A stretch of 64,000 bases of DNA, taken from contig JAQWQD010000054.1 of NCBI GenBank assembly GCA_029244985.1, positions 1 to 64,000 of the forward strand, written 5' to 3'. This DNA is from Gammaproteobacteria bacterium. GTDB taxonomy: Bacteria > Pseudomonadota > Gammaproteobacteria > Pseudomonadales > Pseudohongiellaceae. A program made the translations under genes and the position numbers. Shown in pieces: positions 34,583-43,995 of this stretch. The notes beneath the pieces are model-generated. The model was not told the origin of the DNA, ran no database searches, and saw nothing but the letters and a program-made list of their open reading frames with translations. How positions within the stretch are numbered: position 1 is the stretch's first letter; every line of letters begins with the position of its first letter.

Positions 34583-35260
34583 TTACTTCTGGATCATGAA
34601 GCTCTCTTCAATAGGATTCCATTTGCTGGGCTTATCTATTTTCGTGATTGTCATTGGCGTCGATACTTTAGGGTCCAACAAAGATTCAAATTGTTCGACG
34701 TCTTGGACTCTCGGGTCCAACCATTTTTCAATCAAGTCTGAATCTTCAAAATCCAACATCAATGGTATCGATTTGGGGTGAATTTCGTTCCATTGAGGGA
34801 CTAAGGGTGGCAGAGTGATTATCGACGCCGAATATATTATTTCTCCAGTTTCTCGACTCAAATATTCTTTATATAAACCACCAAAGGCGATCGCTGAATT
34901 TTCTAACTCGATCTTGTGATATGTTTTTTTGTCTCCAAAACCTTCGACAAACGCAGAAGCGGGAATAAGACAACGAGACTCCCGAAATGGTTTATAGGCA
35001 ATTGCCCGCTTGTTAAATAATTTGTCTGATCTCGAGTTAAAGCTGGCGTACTTGTAGTTGGGTTTGAGCGATTCCTTATCGAGAAACAACCACCAAGTCG
35101 CCTCTGATATTTTGCGCGCACCTGCTTCGTTGTGAATGATCACAATTTTGTCCCCAGGCGCTATGTCATGACTTGCATGATTAGCATATATAGTGACTCC
35201 AAGAGTTTCACACAGACGTTGAATTTCTGGGCTATTGATTAGATTGAATCGTCCGCACAC
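34583..35260 (-). CDS. yedK: SOS response-associated peptidase, SRAP/YedK family
   Basis: A 225-residue protein of the SRAP family (PF02586), which cross-links to abasic sites in single-stranded DNA through its second residue. It starts MCGRFNLI, so C2 is the catalytic Cys after Met removal. The glutamate is in FVEGFGDKKTYHK (F-Y-E-W motif altered, W replaced) and the active His is in WNEIHPKSIPLML. Length is typical. The gene stands alone, divergent from the tannase-like gene. Confidence 0.88.
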   Translation of the reverse strand: MCGRFNLINSPEIQRLCETLGVTIYANHASHDIAPGDKIVIIHNEAGARKISEATWWLFLDKESLKPNYKYASFNSRSDKLFNKRAIAYKPFRESRCLIPASAFVEGFGDKKTYHKIELENSAIAFGGLYKEYLSRETGEIIYSASIITLPPLVPQWNEIHPKSIPLMLDFEDSDLIEKWLDPRVQDVEQFESLLDPKVSTPMTITKIDKPSKWNPIEESFMIQK

Positions 35261-35317
35261 TGCCTGTAGTCTCAGTACTTGACACTTAATTTATAAAAAA
35301 AGAATGAAGGTGCTTCC

Positions 35318-36961
35318 ATGTCTCGCGTTACTAATTTCTTAATCTTTCTGCTCTTCTTATCATTTTCAAGTCTTAGCCTGGGCCAGAACAGAACAAGCTC
35401 CGAAGCCCAAACCTGCGAAGACTTAGCTTATTTAGGCAATCTTACCATTACCTTGGCACAGATAAGAGACAACGACCAGTCAGACAATGACTATTGCTAT
35501 GTGCGAGGGATTATCTCTCCAGCTATCCATTTTCATGCGCAATTGCCTTTACCTGAAAATTGGAATGGAAGGTTTCTACAATGGGGCGATGGCGGTAAAG
35601 ACGGCGACTTAGACTACGCTAATCACCGGGTCGCCGAGGGTTATGCAGTAACTAATTCCAACTTAGGCCACGACAATGGTGTTGAGCCTGGTGCATCTTT
35701 TGCATTTAACAATCGCCAGGCAGAGATTGATTTTGGCTATCGTGCAGTGCACCTAACCGTAATGGCTGGCAAACGATTGGTTAATGAATATTACAATCGC
35801 AGTCCAGATTTTTCCTATTTTGAAGGCTGCTCTCAAGGCGGACGTCAAGGTCTCATGGAGGCACAACGATATCCCAATGATTTTGATGGCATAGTCGCTG
35901 GCGCGCCAGCCTTTGCCTACCAGGCGTTAAATGCCTCCGGTATCTGGAATCTACAACGAATGTATAGCAACAATCTTGCCGGGAACTTAGCAGTAGATAC
36001 CAACGGCAATGGCAGCTTTGATAGTTTGAATCTAATCGATGTTTTACACGAACAAGTGTTGGGCAAATGCGATGCTATCGATGGTATTAGCGATGGCGTA
36101 ATCGATAACCCCATGAGCTGCAATTTCGACCCAACGCTGGATCTGTCAGATCTCATGTGTCCGTCAGGCAATAATTCAGATCAATGTTTTACTAGCGCCC
36201 AACTTCAGACCATTATCGATTTTTATAGCGGCCCGCAGGATGATGCCGGAAGGCAGGTATACCCTGGGAAAGCATTTGGATCCGAACCCCGATGGACGGG
36301 CTTCTATGTTCCCCACGAAGGCAACAATATGGGGCCATCAAAATTAGTCGGTGTCGCGGGTGATCACATGAACTATCTGTTTTATGAAGATGATCCAGGA
36401 GTAACTATTCCTAATGTAAAGGACTACGACTACGAAGCAAAGACCGACGGAGTTTTTCCCGAATTCCACTGGAAGGATTACGACATTAATGATTTTTACT
36501 CTGGCAAAGGCGACTTAATGATGTCGATTACTGATGCTGCTGATCCTGATCTGAGCCAGTTCCTTAAAGATCGTGGCGGCAAGCTAATTGTTTATCATGG
36601 CTGGGTAGATACGTTAATCGTGGCAGAAGATACATTGGACTACTTCAATGAAATGGTTAACGCGACTTTTGATGGCAATCTAACTCAGGCCAGCGAGGCT
36701 AGCCGATTGTTTATGGCGCCGGGAATGGGTCATTGTCGGGGAGGACCGGGACCGGATAATTGGGACAAGCTCGCGCCACTTGTGGACTGGGTTGAAAATG
36801 GTATGGCGCCAGAATATGTCACTGCCGAGCACCGAACTGATGGCAAAGTGGATAATCAGCGTCCTGTGTGCGCGTATCCGCAGCGAGCACACTACATTGG
36901 TCCAGCAAATGGTGCGAACAATCCTGACAATTGGTTCGTCGAAAACTTTCAGTGTCGCTAA
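35318..36961 (+). CDS. Tannase/feruloyl esterase family alpha/beta hydrolase
   Basis: A 547-residue secreted protein with a signal peptide (FLIFLLFLSFSSLSLGQ). The nucleophile is in FEGCSQGGRQG, the acid Asp in HGWVDTL and the His in MGHCRGGPGPD. A pair of cysteines near the Ser and His, as C-S-x-G-G and GHC, is a hallmark of the tannase family (PF07519). Members hydrolyse ester bonds of gallate, ferulate or other hydroxycinnamates, or of the polyester MHET. Given nearby aromatic catabolism, phenolic esters are plausible substrates. A hairpin follows its stop at 37011. Confidence 0.88.
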   Translation: MSRVTNFLIFLLFLSFSSLSLGQNRTSSEAQTCEDLAYLGNLTITLAQIRDNDQSDNDYCYVRGIISPAIHFHAQLPLPENWNGRFLQWGDGGKDGDLDYANHRVAEGYAVTNSNLGHDNGVEPGASFAFNNRQAEIDFGYRAVHLTVMAGKRLVNEYYNRSPDFSYFEGCSQGGRQGLMEAQRYPNDFDGIVAGAPAFAYQALNASGIWNLQRMYSNNLAGNLAVDTNGNGSFDSLNLIDVLHEQVLGKCDAIDGISDGVIDNPMSCNFDPTLDLSDLMCPSGNNSDQCFTSAQLQTIIDFYSGPQDDAGRQVYPGKAFGSEPRWTGFYVPHEGNNMGPSKLVGVAGDHMNYLFYEDDPGVTIPNVKDYDYEAKTDGVFPEFHWKDYDINDFYSGKGDLMMSITDAADPDLSQFLKDRGGKLIVYHGWVDTLIVAEDTLDYFNEMVNATFDGNLTQASEASRLFMAPGMGHCRGGPGPDNWDKLAPLVDWVENGMAPEYVTAEHRTDGKVDNQRPVCAYPQRAHYIGPANGANNPDNWFVENFQCR

Positions 36962-37010
36962 CTAATCGTTCACACCTCCACTAACTGACTGAATATAGTC
37001 GAAGTTTTAG

Positions 37011-37037
37011 CCGCGCGATTGCAATATCGCGCGGTTT
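37011..37037 (+). terminator. Probable rho-independent terminator
   Basis: CCGCGCGAT (37011-37019), a 6-base loop, then ATCGCGCGG (37026-37034) with TTT following; T-tract is short (TTTACTG). It lies 50 bases after the tannase stop, so probably ends that transcript. Confidence 0.65.
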
Positions 37038-37089
37038 ACTGTTAGCTTTCACAATAGAATTCTCAAATAACTAAAGCCATGAGGTAATT

Positions 37090-37539
37090 ATGAAACTCGG
37101 CCTTAAAATCCCACTTATTTTAGTTACTGGCATCCTATTTTTCTCATCAGCCATTCAAGCACAAGAAGTTTTTCGAGCACGACTCTCACCGATGCCGACT
37201 ACTCCTCAGACCGTAACTACCATTCTCGGTGAAGGCGAAGTTATTTTAACGCTTAGCGGAAATTCACTCAGTGTTGAAGGAAATTTTACTGGCATGAGCT
37301 CAGTAGCCACTGGCGCCCATATTCACAATGGACCACCTGCACAACCTGGACCTGTGATTCATACACTCGAAGTTTCTCAAGCGACCAATGGAAATGTTGG
37401 AGGTGAGTTAAGTCTTTCTGACGAACAAGTAGAAGCACTGCGCAATAACGAGTTTTATATTCAAATTCATAGCGAGAGCAACCCGCCGGGCGAATTACGG
37501 GGTTGGGTTTTTCTACGTAGCCAATTCGATAATCAGTAG
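37090..37539 (+). CDS. CHRD domain protein, secreted
   Basis: A 149-residue secreted protein with a signal peptide (LVTGILFFSSAIQAQ) and a single CHRD domain (PF07452). Conserved blocks are GAHIHNGP and NPPGELRG. CHRD is an extracellular domain of unclear binding function. It starts 17 bases before the first PQQ dehydrogenase and is probably in the same transcript. The ribosome binding site GAGGTAATT supports the start. Confidence 0.85.
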   Translation: MKLGLKIPLILVTGILFFSSAIQAQEVFRARLSPMPTTPQTVTTILGEGEVILTLSGNSLSVEGNFTGMSSVATGAHIHNGPPAQPGPVIHTLEVSQATNGNVGGELSLSDEQVEALRNNEFYIQIHSESNPPGELRGWVFLRSQFDNQ

Positions 37540-37556
37540 TTACTGGGTTAAATAGA

Positions 37557-39707
37557 ATGCAATTCAATATTGAAGTTAAAAAAAGACACCTGGGCTTTAG
37601 TTCACTTGCTATTTTCTCAACAATAGCGCTCAGCGCTTGCGGTGGAGAAACAACCACACCGGAGGCAGCCCTAGTTCCTGCCGAAATAGAAACTGCACTT
37701 AGTTTTGAACTACAGGCTGCTGAGGGTTCAGATCTTTTTGCCACCAATTGTGCAGCCTGCCATGGCGCTAACTTGGAAGGCACTACTCTCGGACCATTAC
37801 TTTCCGGTTTCTCATTTGTGCAGCGCTGGGGAACTCAAACTCCTGCGCTACTGCTTGGAAACATCCAATCAAACATGCCGCCCGGCGGTAATGAAAATCT
37901 CAGTGACGCTGACTATTTGAGTATCGTGTCTCATATTCTTGATGCCAACGGTGTTGATTCAGTCCGTGATGCGCTTACTGCCCAAACAGATTTTACTATT
38001 GCCGATAATATCTCCCAGATTGTTGCACAACGGCAAAGAGCCGATCCGCCAGCGCCGCAAGGCTTAACCGTTGCTGGCAATACTGACGATTTTGTTGAGT
38101 TCGTTCCTCTCACTCAAGAGATGTTGCGAGACCCGGATCCCGCTGACTGGCCAATGCACCGACGAAATTTTTATGGCCATAGTTACAGCCCGCTGGATGA
38201 AATCAATACTGAGAACGTAAAAAGTCTATCGTTGGAATGGGTCTGGAACATGCATGAAGGTGATTCCGAACCCGCGCCTTTGGTTTATAATGGGATCATC
38301 TATCTCATCAACCCTGGAAACGTTATTCAGGCACTTGATGGTAAAACCGGTGAATTAATCTGGGAACATTGGAGTGGGCCAGCGAATCGTCAAGACATGC
38401 GCAACATTGCCATGTATGACGACAAGATTATTCAGGCAACCACTGATGCCAGACTAGTTGCCCTGGATGCACGCACAGGCGAACAGGTTTGGGAAACCCA
38501 AGTTGCAGACAACAGCAAAGGATTTTCCAACTCCTCTGGGCCAATCGTTGCAGATGGCAAAGTAATACAGGGATTAGCGGGTTGTGCACGCTACATTCCT
38601 GAAGATTGTTATGTTAGCGCCTACGATGCGGACAATGGCGAATTACTTTGGCAATTCGAAACAATTGCGGAAATGGGCCAACCAGGCGGTGACACCTGGG
38701 GCGGCCTTGATGATGTATTCCGAGCCGGCGGTGAAACGTGGATAACAGGCAGTTATGACCCTGACTTGAACTTAACTTACTGGGGAACAGCACAACAGAA
38801 ACCCTGGGTCCCAGTCTCAAGACACATGTCAATTTTCGATGTGGGCTTGTACACCAATTCTACAATTGCTGTGAACACAAACAGCGGTGAATTGGATTGG
38901 TTTTTCCAACACGTACCAGCCGAAGCGCTCGATCTAGATGAAGTGTTTGAACGGGTCTTAGTTAATCGTGGTGATAACAAGTTTGTTTACTCCCTCGGAA
39001 AATACGGAATTCTTTGGAAGAATGATCGCGTAACTGGCGAATTCGAAGGCTATGTGGAAACAGTTTTTCAAAATGCTTTCACCGATATTAACGCCGAAAC
39101 TGGCGAAGTCACCTATCGAGAAGATATTCAGAATGCACAATTGAATGAATGGACTTCGGCTTGTCCGAGCAGCGCTGGTGGAAAAGATTGGCATTCCATG
39201 ACTTATCATCCGCCTTCTGGATTAATGATTGCGCCGTTAAGTCAAACCTGTCTAGAAAATGCTGCCAGAGAAGTTGCATTAGTCCAAGGCGGCGGCGGAT
39301 TGGCAGCGAGCCGCAAATTTTTTGAAATGCCTGGCACCGATGGCAACTTGGGTAAAGTTGGCGCTTACCATGTAGACAGTATGGAGGAAGCTTGGAGTCA
39401 TCAACAACGAGCATCTCTCCACACCGGCACAATTTCAACAGCGGGCGACTTAGTGTTCGTCGGAGATCTTGACCGCCGCTTTAAGGCCTTAGATGTCAAT
39501 ACCGGGGAAATTCTGTGGCAGACTCGACTGGGCACTTCTGTGCAAGGCCATCCGGTCTCTTTCGCTATTGATGGTAAACAATATATTGCCGTAACGAGTG
39601 CTCTCGGGGGGACTAGTCCCCGTGCTGTTCCTGGTGTGATCGCAACAGAGATAACCTACCCAAGATGGGGCAACGCTATCTATGTATTCTCTTTACCTGA
39701 AGAATAA
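37557..39707 (+). CDS. PQQ-dependent dehydrogenase with N-terminal cytochrome c domain (copy 1)
   Basis: A 716-residue lipoprotein (LSAC lipobox, C28). Residues 55-140 are a cytochrome c domain with C65-A-A-C68-H69 and a likely axial Met in NMPPGG. The rest is an eight-bladed PQQ propeller with repeated tryptophan docking motifs (DGKTGELIWEHW and similar). In the site where alcohol dehydrogenases have GTGNPAPW this protein reads GTAQQKPW, replacing the Asn ligand by Gln. The catalytic Asp region reads ALDLDEVFERV, a D-x-D that in XoxF marks a lanthanide site. The haem at the N-terminus is the reverse of quinohaemoprotein ADHs of type II. Substrate unknown. Confidence 0.88.
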   Translation: MQFNIEVKKRHLGFSSLAIFSTIALSACGGETTTPEAALVPAEIETALSFELQAAEGSDLFATNCAACHGANLEGTTLGPLLSGFSFVQRWGTQTPALLLGNIQSNMPPGGNENLSDADYLSIVSHILDANGVDSVRDALTAQTDFTIADNISQIVAQRQRADPPAPQGLTVAGNTDDFVEFVPLTQEMLRDPDPADWPMHRRNFYGHSYSPLDEINTENVKSLSLEWVWNMHEGDSEPAPLVYNGIIYLINPGNVIQALDGKTGELIWEHWSGPANRQDMRNIAMYDDKIIQATTDARLVALDARTGEQVWETQVADNSKGFSNSSGPIVADGKVIQGLAGCARYIPEDCYVSAYDADNGELLWQFETIAEMGQPGGDTWGGLDDVFRAGGETWITGSYDPDLNLTYWGTAQQKPWVPVSRHMSIFDVGLYTNSTIAVNTNSGELDWFFQHVPAEALDLDEVFERVLVNRGDNKFVYSLGKYGILWKNDRVTGEFEGYVETVFQNAFTDINAETGEVTYREDIQNAQLNEWTSACPSSAGGKDWHSMTYHPPSGLMIAPLSQTCLENAAREVALVQGGGGLAASRKFFEMPGTDGNLGKVGAYHVDSMEEAWSHQQRASLHTGTISTAGDLVFVGDLDRRFKALDVNTGEILWQTRLGTSVQGHPVSFAIDGKQYIAVTSALGGTSPRAVPGVIATEITYPRWGNAIYVFSLPEE

Positions 39708-39742
39708 CAACTAATTAAACTTCTCTGATCGGGTTTAAAATT

Positions 39743-41878
39743 ATGAAAACAATAAAATTATCTTTAGGAGTTTCAGCGCTTTCTTTATTGGTTGCGTGTG
39801 GTAGCGAAACGGGCGACAGCTCTGGAGCAGGGTCTGAAATAGAGGCTATAGCTGAAGTAGTGCCGAGTATCACTTTTTCTAGTCAGGCTGATATTGGCGC
39901 ACAGGCTTATGCAACGAATTGCGCCGCTTGTCACGGTGCTGAAAGACAGGGCAGCGCTCTCGGGCCAATGCTAAGCGGCGGCGGCTTCGTTAATAGCTGG
40001 GGGCGACAGTCGCCAAGCAACTTTTTCATCTACCTAAAAGCGAATATGCCTCCCGGCGGCAATCAGAATATGACCGATGACGATTATATCAATATCATAG
40101 CTCACATTATGCAAGGCATTGGTGTACCAGATTCGAATCCAGTCATAGCGGCCAATGCTGAATATCCCATGGCAATCAATGTTCCCGATGTCGGCGCGGC
40201 CATAGCGCAACAAGCTAGTGAGCCGGTGCGCCCTTTAGGTGTAGTTCAAGCAGGCACCGTAGAAAACTACATACCAATCACCGATGCGATGTTGGAAGAT
40301 CCTTCTCCTAATGATTGGCCCATGATACGCCGCACGTATGATGCAAATAGTTATAGTCCACTGGATGAAATTAATTCTGACAACGTCGATGATCTCCAAC
40401 TCGAATGGGTATGGAGCATGCATGATGGCGACTCTGAGCCTTCGCCTCTTGTCTACAATGGCATAATTTATCTCATTAATACCAGCAACATAATTCAAGC
40501 TCTGGATGGCAAAACCGGTGAGTTGATTTGGGAACACCATGCAGGTCCATTCGATAGCGAAGACATGCGCAATATCGCTATCTATAACGACAAGATAATT
40601 CATGCCACTACTGATGCCCGATTACTTGCCCTTAACGCACGAACGGGTGAACAGGTTTGGGAAACTGTGGTAGCCGACAATAGTAGAGGGTTTGAAAATT
40701 CTTCCGGCCCAATAGTAGCCGACGGCAAAGTCATTCTTGGACTGGCTGGCTGTTCTCGCTACATTGAAGACGATTGTTATATTAGTGCGCACGATGCCAA
40801 TACCGGAGAATTGGCATGGCGTTTTAACACAGTCGCAGAATCCACCGAACCAGGTGGTGATACTTGGGGTGATATTGATGACCTATTCCGAGCTGGGGGA
40901 GAAACTTGGATTACTGGTAGCTACGATCCCGAATTAAAACTAACTTATTGGGGAACAGCACAACAAAAACCTTGGATGCCTGCCTCACGCAGTCTTAGCA
41001 TTTACGATAGCGGTTTATTCACCAACTCAACGGTTGCAGTTGACGTAGATAATGGTGAGCTAGACTGGTTCTTCCAACACGTACCAGCAGAGGCCCTAGA
41101 TCTTGACGAAGTATTCGAACGCGTACTCATCAACAGAGGCGACGACAAACTGGTTTTCTCAATCGGTAAGCACGGCATACTTTGGAAACATGATCGTGTC
41201 AGTGGTCAATTTATCGCACACAAAGAAACTATTTTTCAAAACGCCTTTACTGATATTGATTCGGATACGGGTGAAGTAACTTATCGTCAAGACATTCAGA
41301 ATGCGCAAATAGATCAATGGATTTCTGTCTGCCCTTCTACTGCCGGTGGCAAGGACTGGCACTCCATGACGTACCATGAGCCGACTGCCTCTCTAATTAT
41401 TCCTTTGAGTCAATCTTGTTTAGAAATTGCAGCTCGAGAAGTCCCACTAGTGCATGGTGCTGGCGGCACTGCTGCCAACCGAAGGTGGTTTGAGATGCCC
41501 GGTTCTGATGGCAACATGGGTAAAATCTCTTCCTTTAATGTTGATACACTGGAAGAGAACTGGAGCTACCAGCAAAGAGCTGCATTCTTAACTGGCACTA
41601 TGTCTACTGCAGGCAATCTTGTATTTGTTGGGGATCTGGATAGAAATTTTCGCGCTTTTGATGCCACGAATGGTGAAATTCTTTGGGAAACGCGTTTAGG
41701 AACTTCAGTTCAGGGCCATCCTGTAACTTTCGCTATCGATGGCAAGCAATACATTGGCGTAACCTCTGCTTTGGGTGCTCGAGGCGTAAGTCCTAGAACA
41801 GTACCAAGAGTAATTGCGCCTGATGTTCGACATCCAAGCAATGGAAACGCGCTTTACGTTTTTAGTTTAAAAGACTAG
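39743..41878 (+). CDS. PQQ-dependent dehydrogenase with N-terminal cytochrome c domain (copy 2)
   Basis: A 711-residue tandem paralogue of the gene before it, with lipobox LVAC (C19), haem motif C60-A-A-C63-H64, and the same substitutions, GTAQQKPW and ALDLDEVFERV. It also keeps the GGDTWGDIDDLFRAGGETW block. The two proteins are alike along their whole length, so a duplication followed by divergence seems likely. They may form a heterodimer or oxidise different alcohols or aldehydes. The 35-base gap makes co-transcription plausible. Confidence 0.88.
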   Translation: MKTIKLSLGVSALSLLVACGSETGDSSGAGSEIEAIAEVVPSITFSSQADIGAQAYATNCAACHGAERQGSALGPMLSGGGFVNSWGRQSPSNFFIYLKANMPPGGNQNMTDDDYINIIAHIMQGIGVPDSNPVIAANAEYPMAINVPDVGAAIAQQASEPVRPLGVVQAGTVENYIPITDAMLEDPSPNDWPMIRRTYDANSYSPLDEINSDNVDDLQLEWVWSMHDGDSEPSPLVYNGIIYLINTSNIIQALDGKTGELIWEHHAGPFDSEDMRNIAIYNDKIIHATTDARLLALNARTGEQVWETVVADNSRGFENSSGPIVADGKVILGLAGCSRYIEDDCYISAHDANTGELAWRFNTVAESTEPGGDTWGDIDDLFRAGGETWITGSYDPELKLTYWGTAQQKPWMPASRSLSIYDSGLFTNSTVAVDVDNGELDWFFQHVPAEALDLDEVFERVLINRGDDKLVFSIGKHGILWKHDRVSGQFIAHKETIFQNAFTDIDSDTGEVTYRQDIQNAQIDQWISVCPSTAGGKDWHSMTYHEPTASLIIPLSQSCLEIAAREVPLVHGAGGTAANRRWFEMPGSDGNMGKISSFNVDTLEENWSYQQRAAFLTGTMSTAGNLVFVGDLDRNFRAFDATNGEILWETRLGTSVQGHPVTFAIDGKQYIGVTSALGARGVSPRTVPRVIAPDVRHPSNGNALYVFSLKD

Positions 41879-41961
41879 TTTTCTAAAAGCGCCTCTCGAG
41901 GTTAGGCTCATCGATCGCATCTTTGTGCTTGGAATATTATAGTTAAGACATAGGAGGTTTC

Positions 41962-42519
41962 ATGGCTAAACGCTATGAAGAATTGTCTGACGACCATATT
42001 GAATTTATAAATCATCAGAAGATTTCCTATGTTGGGACTGCCGCTAATGATGGCACTATCAATGTATCACCCATGGGTTTCAATTCTTCGCGAGTGTTGT
42101 CCCCTAATCGTATTATGTGGATGAATATTACCGGCAGCAGCAATGAGACTACTGCCCATCTATCCCAGAATAACCGCATGACCATGACGTTCTGCGCCTT
42201 CGATAGGTCAGCAAAAATATTGCGGCTTTATGGGAAAGCAGAAGCTATACATCCTCGAGGTGATTGGTGGACTGAGCTAGGAAAATTGTTCAATCCACAT
42301 CCTAGTGCCAGACAATACGTAGACTTTTCCATCGAGCTAATACAAACATCCTGTGGTTTCGGCGCTCCTTTTTATGATTTCACGGAAGAACGTGACAACA
42401 TGGACAAATGGTTGGAGGTTAAAGGCAGAGACAACATCGAAGATTATTGGAAGGAAAAAAACCAGGTTAGTTTAGATGGGCTACCCACGCATATCATCCA
42501 CGAGAAAGATGAAGACTGA
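41962..42519 (+). CDS. Pyridoxamine 5'-phosphate oxidase-like family protein
   Basis: A 185-residue protein with the split-barrel FMN/F420-binding fold. The start FINHQKISYVGTAANDGTINVSPMGF and later NNRMTMTFCAFD are typical of the PNPOx-like group. Probably an FMN- or haem-binding reductase, not the vitamin B6 enzyme. A strong TAGGAGG ribosome binding site (41951-41957) supports the start. It heads a run of three small genes with short gaps (12 and 2 bases) to the VOC and GFA genes. Confidence 0.85.
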   Translation: MAKRYEELSDDHIEFINHQKISYVGTAANDGTINVSPMGFNSSRVLSPNRIMWMNITGSSNETTAHLSQNNRMTMTFCAFDRSAKILRLYGKAEAIHPRGDWWTELGKLFNPHPSARQYVDFSIELIQTSCGFGAPFYDFTEERDNMDKWLEVKGRDNIEDYWKEKNQVSLDGLPTHIIHEKDED

Positions 42520-42530
42520 GAGGCACTTGT

Positions 42531-42971
42531 ATGACTGATGAATCAAACCCGGCTGAATCGATCAATGAACAAGCGCAAGCGGAAGAACAGAAAGAAAAAC
42601 CAAACAATGTTGGTAAAATCGAGTGGCTGGATTTAACCGTCGCCGATGCCTCGAGAATTAAAGATTTCTATTGCTCAGTAGTAGGCTGGACTAGCACAGA
42701 ACAGGACATGGGCACTTATAGCGATTACAACATCAATCTACCAGGCACGGTCAATACCATCGCAGGAATATGTCATGCCAAAGGCTCAAACGCTAATTTG
42801 CCAGCGCAATGGTTGGCGTATGTTCGGGTCGCTAGTGTCGCGGAAAGCGCTGAAAAATGCGAAAAATCAGGGGGCAAAGTGTTAGAAGGTCCCCGCCGTA
42901 TGGGGAGTAAGCAATTTTGCGTGATTCAAGATCCTGCTGGAGCAGTTTTAGCTCTACTCTCTGAGGGCTAA
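42531..42971 (+). CDS. VOC family protein (glyoxalase/bleomycin resistance fold)
   Basis: A 146-residue VOC protein. Residues 1-32 are a polar, Gln/Glu-rich extension. The core IEWLDLTVADASRIKDFYCSVVGW and the C-terminal FCVIQDPAGAVLALL match the half-barrel. Family members include dioxygenases, isomerases and resistance proteins; no substrate is evident. It lies between PNPOx-like and GFA genes. Confidence 0.82.
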   Translation: MTDESNPAESINEQAQAEEQKEKPNNVGKIEWLDLTVADASRIKDFYCSVVGWTSTEQDMGTYSDYNINLPGTVNTIAGICHAKGSNANLPAQWLAYVRVASVAESAEKCEKSGGKVLEGPRRMGSKQFCVIQDPAGAVLALLSEG

Positions 42972-42973
42972 CT

Positions 42974-43345
42974 TTGAGCATACTAAATGGTCGGTGTCAT
43001 TGTGGGTCCGTGAAGTTTGTATTGCGAGCACCAGAAGGTGTCCAAGGACTGCGCCGCTGTGATTGCTCGCTTTGTAAACGCAAAGGCGTGGTAATGGCCA
43101 CTGCCAAACTAAATGAGCTAAGTATTATTGAAGGCGAAGAAAAGCTTAGCCTTTATCAGTGGAATACAAAAATTGCTAAACACTATTTTTGTTCTCATTG
43201 TGGAATCTATACTCACCACCAGCGGCGCGCCGCACCTGATGAGTATGGTTTTAATGTAGCATGTATCGAGGGGATAGAACTGTCCGATATCGGTGATGTT
43301 CTCATGATCGATGGCTCCACTATGACATTGATAGAAAATGCGTAG
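42974..43345 (+). CDS. GFA family zinc protein (glutathione-dependent formaldehyde-activating type)
   Basis: A 123-residue protein starting at TTG 42974, two bases after the VOC stop. The Zn-binding cysteines are in GRCHCGSVKF, RRCDCSLCKRKG and YFCSHCGIYTHH. The CENP-V/GFA family (PF04828) contains proteins that join formaldehyde to glutathione as well as others of unknown role. With FghA in the window a formaldehyde-handling role is possible, though the genes are 9.7 kb apart. Confidence 0.88.
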   Translation: MSILNGRCHCGSVKFVLRAPEGVQGLRRCDCSLCKRKGVVMATAKLNELSIIEGEEKLSLYQWNTKIAKHYFCSHCGIYTHHQRRAAPDEYGFNVACIEGIELSDIGDVLMIDGSTMTLIENA

Positions 43346-43438
43346 GCTTAGGAATTATCAAGCTGGCTTCCGGGCAACTATACTAGAGGGCGGCGAGTTA
43401 AAACCTGGCGATAATACTAACCTAGACTAGGTGTTTTT

Positions 43439-43852
43439 ATGTTCAAACAGCTAAAACAAAATTTCGCGTTACGCCCAATTTGGATGAATGCCGTCATGGG
43501 CTTTTGTTTCTTCATGACTTTCATCTATCTACCTTGGGATATTTTTATAAAACCACTCGCCGAAGATCAGGAAGTTTGGTTTGGGGTCTTATTTTATGGT
43601 TGGTTAGCAAAACTGGGAGCTCTCCTACACTGGTTTGTTTACGGGGCCGGATTTTTCGGGTTGTGGAAAATGAAGTCTTGGCTGCATCCTTGGATAGAGC
43701 TTTACATACTTCAAGTTGCATATAGCATGTTGGTTTGGAATTTTATGGCAACTGAAGGGTCAGCACTCTGGAGCGGTATTGCTGTGGCTGCAATCTTCGC
43801 TTTTCTTGCTTATGGTTTTTATATGAAAAAAAATCTTTTCGACTTTCCCTAA
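43439..43852 (+). CDS. Small membrane protein of unknown function
   Basis: A 137-residue protein with about four hydrophobic segments (WMNAVMGFCFFMTFIYLPW, LFYGWLAKLGALLHWFVYGAGFFG, ELYILQVAYSMLVW and SGIAVAAIFAFLAYGFYM). I do not recognise a family. The ATG at 43439 is preceded by TAGGTG at weak spacing. It stands between GFA and the sulfatase with 90-140-base gaps. Coding status is likely from length and composition. Confidence 0.7.
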   Translation: MFKQLKQNFALRPIWMNAVMGFCFFMTFIYLPWDIFIKPLAEDQEVWFGVLFYGWLAKLGALLHWFVYGAGFFGLWKMKSWLHPWIELYILQVAYSMLVWNFMATEGSALWSGIAVAAIFAFLAYGFYMKKNLFDFP

Positions 43853-43995
43853 CTAAGACTAAAATTCTGCAATCTTCCAAGCCGTTAAAAGCTATCTGTT
43901 TCTGTTCAACTCTCCTGTCTGTTTAATTCTTTTATTAAAATCTGAGGGTTTTTGTAATAACTTTGGGACACTGAGGAAAATATTAGGGATGAAGC

